DNA from: Euryarchaeota archaeon UBA126
GTDB taxonomy: Archaea > Thermoplasmatota > Poseidoniia > Poseidoniales > Thalassarchaeaceae
Assembly: GCA_002497025.1 (NCBI GenBank)
Contig: DAMG01000024.1
Span: 1 to 18,276 of the forward strand
Length of the DNA: 18,276 bases
Direction of reading: 5' to 3'
A program made the position numbers and the translations under genes. How positions within the stretch are numbered: position 1 is the stretch's first letter; each line of letters starts with the position of its first letter. Under the pieces are notes generated by a model, which was given only the letters and a program-made list of their open reading frames with translations, had not been told where the DNA came from and made no database searches. Below are positions 14,734 through 18,276 of this stretch, in pieces.

Positions 14734-15624
14734 ATGGATGTTCGTACCGTCGCCGTAATCGGCGCCGGTACGATGGGCGCAGGAATCGCCCAGGTTTGCG
14801 CCCAAACAGGTTGGCAAACTAGACTCTATGACGCATTTCCTGAAGGACTAGAAAAGGGAATGAATGCCATTGATACTTTCTGGGAGAAAGGAATCGCTCG
14901 CGGAAAAACTACTGAGGAACAGAAAGCCAAATGGTCGGCTAACATTACTCAATCTACTGATTTGAAAGAGTCGGTTGACGGCGTTGATTTGGTTATTGAA
15001 GCAGTTCCCGAAAATATGCAATTGAAACAGCAAATCTTCGGTCAATTAGAGGAGATGGCACCGTCTCATGCCCTTCTTGCAACCAACACATCAGGACTAC
15101 CAATTTCTGCTATTGCAGAGTCAACTAATTGTCCAGAAAGAGTAATCGGAATGCATTTCTTTAATCCGGTTCCAATAATGAAACTACTCGAAATTGTTCG
15201 TCATGATTCTTGCTCGGATGACACCATTGCAGCAGCGCAATCAATTGGTTCTGTAATGGGAAAAGAAACTATTCTTGTCAATGACATACCAGGATTTGCA
15301 ACCAGTAGATTGGGAGTTGTTCTCGGAAATGAAGCAATTAGGATGCTCGCTGATGGAGTAGCATCTGCTAGTGACATTGACACTGCTATGCGGCTAGGTT
15401 ACAGACACCCTATGGGCCCTTTGGAGCTCTCCGACCTAGTCGGTTTGGATGTAAGACGAGATATCCTCAATAGTCTGGCTGATGCATTTGATGATGATTC
15501 ATATCGTCCTCATCGATTACTTGACTCTCTTGTTTCAGAGGGAAGTCTTGGCAAGAAGACTGGAAGAGGAATTTATGATTGGACTGAAGGAGAAAAATCC
15601 GATCGAGAGGATTTCCCATTTTGA
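14734..15624 (+). CDS. 3-hydroxyacyl-CoA dehydrogenase (3-hydroxybutyryl-CoA dehydrogenase family)
   Basis: This 296-residue enzyme oxidises a 3-hydroxyacyl-CoA to the 3-keto form with NAD, or runs in reverse. The NAD-binding motif VAVIGAGTMGAGIAQ (6-20) is followed by Asp33 in RLYDAF. Active-site residues are visible: Ser120 in TNTSGLPI, and His141 and Asn144 in GMHFFNPVPIMKLLEIV with Glu153 as the His partner. In the C-terminal domain the family's usual GF..NR motif reads GFATSR (188-193), so the conserved Asn is Ser192. The dimer-domain signature HPMGPLELSDLVGLD follows. ATG 14734 is chosen over 14671, since AGGGAG (14721-14726) precedes it and the extra 21 residues overlap the upstream gene. 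In phenylacetate degradation the related PaaH works at this step. It is third in the oxygenase operon. Confidence 0.92.
   Translation: MDVRTVAVIGAGTMGAGIAQVCAQTGWQTRLYDAFPEGLEKGMNAIDTFWEKGIARGKTTEEQKAKWSANITQSTDLKESVDGVDLVIEAVPENMQLKQQIFGQLEEMAPSHALLATNTSGLPISAIAESTNCPERVIGMHFFNPVPIMKLLEIVRHDSCSDDTIAAAQSIGSVMGKETILVNDIPGFATSRLGVVLGNEAIRMLADGVASASDIDTAMRLGYRHPMGPLELSDLVGLDVRRDILNSLADAFDDDSYRPHRLLDSLVSEGSLGKKTGRGIYDWTEGEKSDREDFPF
14743..14772. repeat. Long inverted repeat at the 5' end of the dehydrogenase gene
   Basis: CGTACCGTCGCCG (14743-14755) and CGGCGCCGGTACG (14760-14772) pair over 12 of 13 bases around a TAAT loop. The stem begins 9 bases after the ATG, inside the codons for the NAD-binding loop. 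In mRNA it would be a very stable hairpin that could slow translation start. Confidence 0.5.
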
Positions 15625-15634
15625 TTGATGAGGA

Positions 15635-15907
15635 GTGGATGATCTGATTCCATTCTGGGTAGAAGTAATCGGAATATTTGCGGGATTTCTAGGTGTAATT
15701 GCATGGGTGCCTCAAATCCAAAGAGTATGGTCTGAAAAGAAACACGATGGGATTTCGCTACCAACCTTTACTCTGGTCTCAACGTCACTTATCCTATGGT
15801 TGGTTTATGGAATTGTAATTGGCTCGGTGGCGATGACTCTAGCCAATATTGCCGCATTATGCTGTATTATCACAATCATTGTAGGAGTAGTTAAACTTCG
15901 TAATTGA
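15635..15907 (+). CDS. SemiSWEET / PQ-loop small membrane transporter
   Basis: This is a 90-residue protein with three membrane helices, about residues 7-26, 42-62 and 65-86. The first helix region carries the family's PQ-loop pattern, GVIAWVPQIQRVWSEKK (20-36), followed by HDGISLPTF. This is the size and layout of a SemiSWEET half-transporter, which works as a dimer and moves small sugars or other small solutes by facilitated diffusion. The only start available is GTG at 15635, because stop codons lie in frame just upstream. An AGGAG overlaps it, so its ribosome-binding site is unusually close. It lies 10 bases after the dehydrogenase stop and is the last gene of the oxygenase operon, so it may import the pathway's substrate or a small organic acid. 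That role is inference. Confidence 0.82.
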   Translation: MDDLIPFWVEVIGIFAGFLGVIAWVPQIQRVWSEKKHDGISLPTFTLVSTSLILWLVYGIVIGSVAMTLANIAALCCIITIIVGVVKLRN

Positions 15908-15919
15908 CAATAAATTGGA

Positions 15920-16423
15920 TCAAGAAAACCACGGGTGTTGGCCAAAATAATTCCTAGGTACCGGCTTTCCATTCTGAAGATAATACTCAAATCCAGATAT
16001 TACGGAGTATAGGTAACGACTCAATCTTGGTTTTATCCAAAAAGGAAAAATTGGTAAAAACTTAGAGGTTTTTGCAAGTAAATACGGGAAAACCGTGATT
16101 TTGAGTTTTGTCCTATTCCTTTCAATTTCAAATAATTCCCAAATAACGTAGGATTTTGGTCCGTTTTTTTCCCCTATAATTAACTCATAACCTTTCATCG
16201 GTGTCCAAATCAAGAATTCTCGGTAAAATTTTCTGCCGTTCAAGTACTGCAGAACATCATGATGTTGGTCATGCCATTCAATAGTTGAATTGGTTTTACA
16301 AAAAGGATGACAATTTTCTAAGTTCTGAGGTGCCGAAATAACACTCCAAACTTTGTCAATTGGAAATTCTAAGTCCTTAGAATAAGAAACTGATTTCCGT
16401 TTTTTCATTGAAGTATAATTCAT
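15920..16423 (-). CDS. SRPBCC (START-like) family protein, low-GC gene
   Basis: This 167-residue protein begins YSKDLEFPIDKVWSVISAPQNL and has TPMKGYELIIGEKNG and YVIWELFEIERNRTKLKITV further on. This is the strand-helix-helix-strands pattern of the SRPBCC/polyketide-cyclase-like fold with the P..VW..I..P.N entry motif. Such proteins have a deep hydrophobic pocket that binds lipids, aromatics or polyketides. No catalytic residue can be assigned. Met1 at 16423 or Met6 at 16408 could be the start. Codon and base use stand out: GC is about 33% here against about 45% in nearby genes, with many Lys, Asn, Ile and Phe codons, which suggests recent transfer or relaxed selection. It follows the PaaG-like gene by 27 bases on the same strand and may be co-transcribed. 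Its stop lies 12 bases from the end of the SemiSWEET gene, in convergent order. Confidence 0.65.
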   Translation of the reverse strand: MNYTSMKKRKSVSYSKDLEFPIDKVWSVISAPQNLENCHPFCKTNSTIEWHDQHHDVLQYLNGRKFYREFLIWTPMKGYELIIGEKNGPKSYVIWELFEIERNRTKLKITVFPYLLAKTSKFLPIFPFWIKPRLSRYLYSVISGFEYYLQNGKPVPRNYFGQHPWFS

Positions 16424-16450
16424 TTCAATGCCCTTTTTTAATCTTCAAAC

Positions 16451-17251
16451 TCATTCTTCCTCTGACTTTATGCCGAATCTGGGTACTCGCTTCTCTAAGA
16501 AAGCGGATACCCCTTCTGCAAAATCTGGAGTCAATGAAGCTGCCGTAATCAAGGCCTTTTCGAATTCAAGTTGGGTCTCCATGAAAGTTGTCGAGGAGGC
16601 ATCTAGTAATTGCTTGGTGCCTTGTTTGCTTTTCTCTGCCCAAGAACCCCATTTTGTTGCAATCTCAATGCTTCTGTCCAGAAGGTTTTCTGAGTTTACC
16701 AATTCATCTACCGCTCCATATTCAAGTGCCTGCTCGCCTGTCCAAACTTCGTTATCGAAGAAAAAACGGCGAGCCCGTTGGTATCCGACCAAGCGTGGAA
16801 GAAGCCAGGTCGAACCTCCATCTGGTGAAATTCCTAATGAGAAGAAGGCTGCTGCAAGTCTTGCTTCTGGAATACATAGACGATAATCAGCACAAAGTGC
16901 GAGACCTAATCCGCCTCCAGCTGCTGACCCATTAATTGCTGCAATAAATACAGTTGGACTACGGCGTAAACGTAATTCAAGAGGGTGTAATACACTGGTT
17001 AATTCGTCAACAAGATTTCCAATTGATCCATCGTCAATTGAATCTGCGAACTCATCAATATCTGCGCCTGTGCAGAAAAATCGAGCCGTTCCAGTCAGAA
17101 CAATTGCCTTACAGGTAGAATCATCCAGTAAACTGCCCAATACATTAGACATTTCATGGATTGAAGCACGGGAGAATGCATTCCTAGCTGCCTCTTCTGA
17201 AAGAGTCACAACGGCTACTCCGCCATCATGACGTTCCACTGTAATTCCCAT
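16451..17251 (-). CDS. PaaG-like enoyl-CoA isomerase (crotonase family)
   Basis: This is a 266-residue crotonase-family protein. The oxyanion-hole segment is FFCTGADIDEFAD (58-70), and the core is NGSAAGGGLGLALCADYRL (107-125). The hydratase's first catalytic Glu is replaced here (GGGLGLA in place of GGGxEIA). The second position is Asp144 in LGISPDGGSTWLLPRLVG (139-156), the signature of PaaG-type isomerases, which rearrange the ring epoxide of phenylacetyl-CoA to an oxepin or shift double bonds. This fits the diiron oxygenase found 3 kb away. The ATG at 17251 has a TATA-like CAAAAGTA about 25 bases upstream and a perfect 12-bp palindrome between the two, with no Shine-Dalgarno sequence. It is divergent from the aldehyde dehydrogenase. 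The crotonase family call is firm; the PaaG function is likely but unproven. Confidence 0.88.
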   Translation of the reverse strand: MGITVERHDGGVAVVTLSEEAARNAFSRASIHEMSNVLGSLLDDSTCKAIVLTGTARFFCTGADIDEFADSIDDGSIGNLVDELTSVLHPLELRLRRSPTVFIAAINGSAAGGGLGLALCADYRLCIPEARLAAAFFSLGISPDGGSTWLLPRLVGYQRARRFFFDNEVWTGEQALEYGAVDELVNSENLLDRSIEIATKWGSWAEKSKQGTKQLLDASSTTFMETQLEFEKALITAASLTPDFAEGVSAFLEKRVPRFGIKSEEE

Positions 17252-17256
17252 GACTG

Positions 17257-17313
17257 GGCGGTACCGCCTCTACTTTTGAACTGCATGAATGTGATAAGTC
17301 GCGCCGTACCGCC
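17257..17313. promoter_or_regulatory. Divergent promoter with two operator-like repeats
   Basis: GGCGGTACCGCC (17257-17268) is a perfect 12-bp palindrome ending 5 bases before the PaaG-like ATG on the minus strand. CGCCGTACCGCC (17302-17313) matches it at 10 of 12 positions and ends 7 bases before the aldehyde dehydrogenase ATG at 17321. Each copy lies between the start codon and a TATA-like sequence (minus CAAAAGTA at 17273-17280; plus GTGATAAG at 17290-17297). One repressor could control both genes. Confidence 0.5.
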
Positions 17314-17320
17314 CCACTAC

Positions 17321-18276
17321 ATGCACGCGCGTGAGAACATCTACATCGACGGAAAGTGGGTTGCTGCAAGTGGAGAAGGTAGTATTGAGATAGTCAATCC
17401 TGCAACGGAGCAATGCATTGGTTCGGTGCCTGTTGGAAGTGCTGCTGATGTAGAAAAGGCCGTAGCCTCAGCACGTGCTGCATTTCCATCTTGGTCGCAA
17501 TCGAGTATAGAGGAGCGGCAAGGCTACCTGAATGCGATTTCAGCCGCAATCGCTGAACGAGGGGAAGAAATCGCCGAATTAATTACCGCAGAGGTTGGAA
17601 CACCAATCAATTACAGTAGAATGGCTATGGTTGGAACTCCAAGAGTTGTATCACGATCTTATTCGAAAATGTTGGATTCTTTTGATTGGGAAGAAGAAGT
17701 TCGTAACTCGTTAATTGTCAAAGAACCAATTGGAGTGGTGGGTATGATTACTCCTTGGAATTTCCCTCTCCACCAAATCATAGGCAAGGTTGCACCAGCA
17801 CTAGCTGCAGGCTGTACAATGGTTCTCAAGCCGTCAAAAGAGGCTCCACTGAACGCATTTATTCTTGCAGATATCATCGATGAAATCGGTCTTCCTGATG
17901 GTGTCTTCAATCTCGTCTCAGGTCATGGAAGAGAAATCGGAGAGACTCTATCTTCCCACCCAGAGGTAGACATGGTAAGTTTCACTGGTTCAACCGGCGC
18001 CGGTGTTAGTGTCTCACAAGCAGCCGCTCCGACTGTTAAGCGAGTAACTCTGGAATTAGGTGGAAAGAGTGCAAATGTAATCCTAGATGATGCCGACATA
18101 GCAAAGGCCGCCAAAATGGCCGTTTACGCATGCTTCAACAATTCTGGACAGGAATGTTCCAGCCTAAGCCGGCTAATCATTCCGGCAACTGCACGTGATC
18201 AAGTAGTTGAGGTAATTGCTGCAACAATGGCCCGCTATTCCGTAGGCGACCCAATGGATGAATCCATACGTTGCGG
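17321..18276 (+). CDS. NAD(P)-dependent aldehyde dehydrogenase, 5' two thirds
   Basis: The frame is open to the window edge, giving 318 residues of an enzyme usually near 480 long. It begins YIDGKWVAASGEGSIEIVNP, the standard family start. GVVGMITPWNFPLHQIIGK (143-161) holds the conserved Asn, MVLKPSKEAPL (167-177) the cofactor-binding Lys, and SFTGSTGAG (216-224) the Rossmann glycines. TLELGGKSANVIL (240-252) carries the general-base Glu, and NNSGQECSSLSRLI (269-282) carries the catalytic Cys275. The ATG at 17321 is chosen; ATG 17285 is in frame but would place an operator-like repeat inside the gene. It is divergent from the PaaG-like gene. In aromatic-CoA pathways an aldehyde dehydrogenase (BoxD, PaaZ domain) oxidises the ring-opened semialdehyde, which may be its role here. 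Many other aldehydes are possible. Confidence 0.93.
   Translation, partial: MHARENIYIDGKWVAASGEGSIEIVNPATEQCIGSVPVGSAADVEKAVASARAAFPSWSQSSIEERQGYLNAISAAIAERGEEIAELITAEVGTPINYSRMAMVGTPRVVSRSYSKMLDSFDWEEEVRNSLIVKEPIGVVGMITPWNFPLHQIIGKVAPALAAGCTMVLKPSKEAPLNAFILADIIDEIGLPDGVFNLVSGHGREIGETLSSHPEVDMVSFTGSTGAGVSVSQAAAPTVKRVTLELGGKSANVILDDADIAKAAKMAVYACFNNSGQECSSLSRLIIPATARDQVVEVIAATMARYSVGDPMDESIRC

Noticed and set aside
1..18276. tRNA genes, CRISPR arrays, insertion sequences or phage genes
   Set aside because: No T-arm-like sequence in gaps, no regularly spaced repeats, and no transposase, integrase or terminal repeats were seen.

Overview
The window looks like a piece of an archaeal chromosome, most likely from a planktonic marine Thermoplasmatota lineage (Marine Group II / Poseidoniales-like). 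This is an inference from gene content. The archaeal markers are an Orc1/Cdc6 replication initiator and a fused archaeal-type phosphopantetheine adenylyltransferase / GTP-dependent dephospho-CoA kinase. Around them are many bacterial-type metabolic genes. Coding GC is about 45%. No tRNA, rRNA, IS element or CRISPR array was seen.

Region 1 (1-2818): the 3' end of a probable metallo-beta-lactamase-fold gene, a 400-bp AT-rich gap that is a candidate replication origin, orc1/cdc6, two small palindromes, and a four-helix membrane protein of unknown function. Region 2 (2827-6891, minus strand): the CoA-biosynthesis fusion gene, a GC-rich structured stretch that is probably a non-coding RNA gene of about 330 nt, and an 872-residue winged-helix protein. 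Region 3 (7151-7687, plus): two small tandem paralogous helix-turn-helix-like proteins.

Region 4 (7704-10723, minus): a probable operon read moaE, moaC, glpX-type fructose-1,6-bisphosphatase, class I fructose-bisphosphate aldolase. The last three genes each have a GAGGT ribosome-binding site. It joins molybdopterin synthesis to two gluconeogenic steps.

Region 5 (10751-18276) is the most interesting. A GGR-like FAD oxidoreductase and an enoyl-CoA hydratase are followed by a tight four-gene unit. The unit holds a BoxB/PaaA-like diiron oxygenase with a full set of candidate iron ligands, an unrecognised 186-residue helical protein, a 3-hydroxyacyl-CoA dehydrogenase and a SemiSWEET transporter. 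Then come an SRPBCC protein in a low-GC patch, a PaaG-like isomerase and a divergent aldehyde dehydrogenase cut by the window edge. This is most simply read as a CoA-thioester ring-oxygenation pathway (phenylacetyl-CoA or benzoyl-CoA type) in an archaeon. The recognisable small subunits and the iron-sulfur reductase of the bacterial systems are missing from the window. Several palindromes lie at the promoters of this cluster, including a pair placed symmetrically in the paaG-like/aldehyde dehydrogenase divergent promoter, which suggests dedicated regulation.
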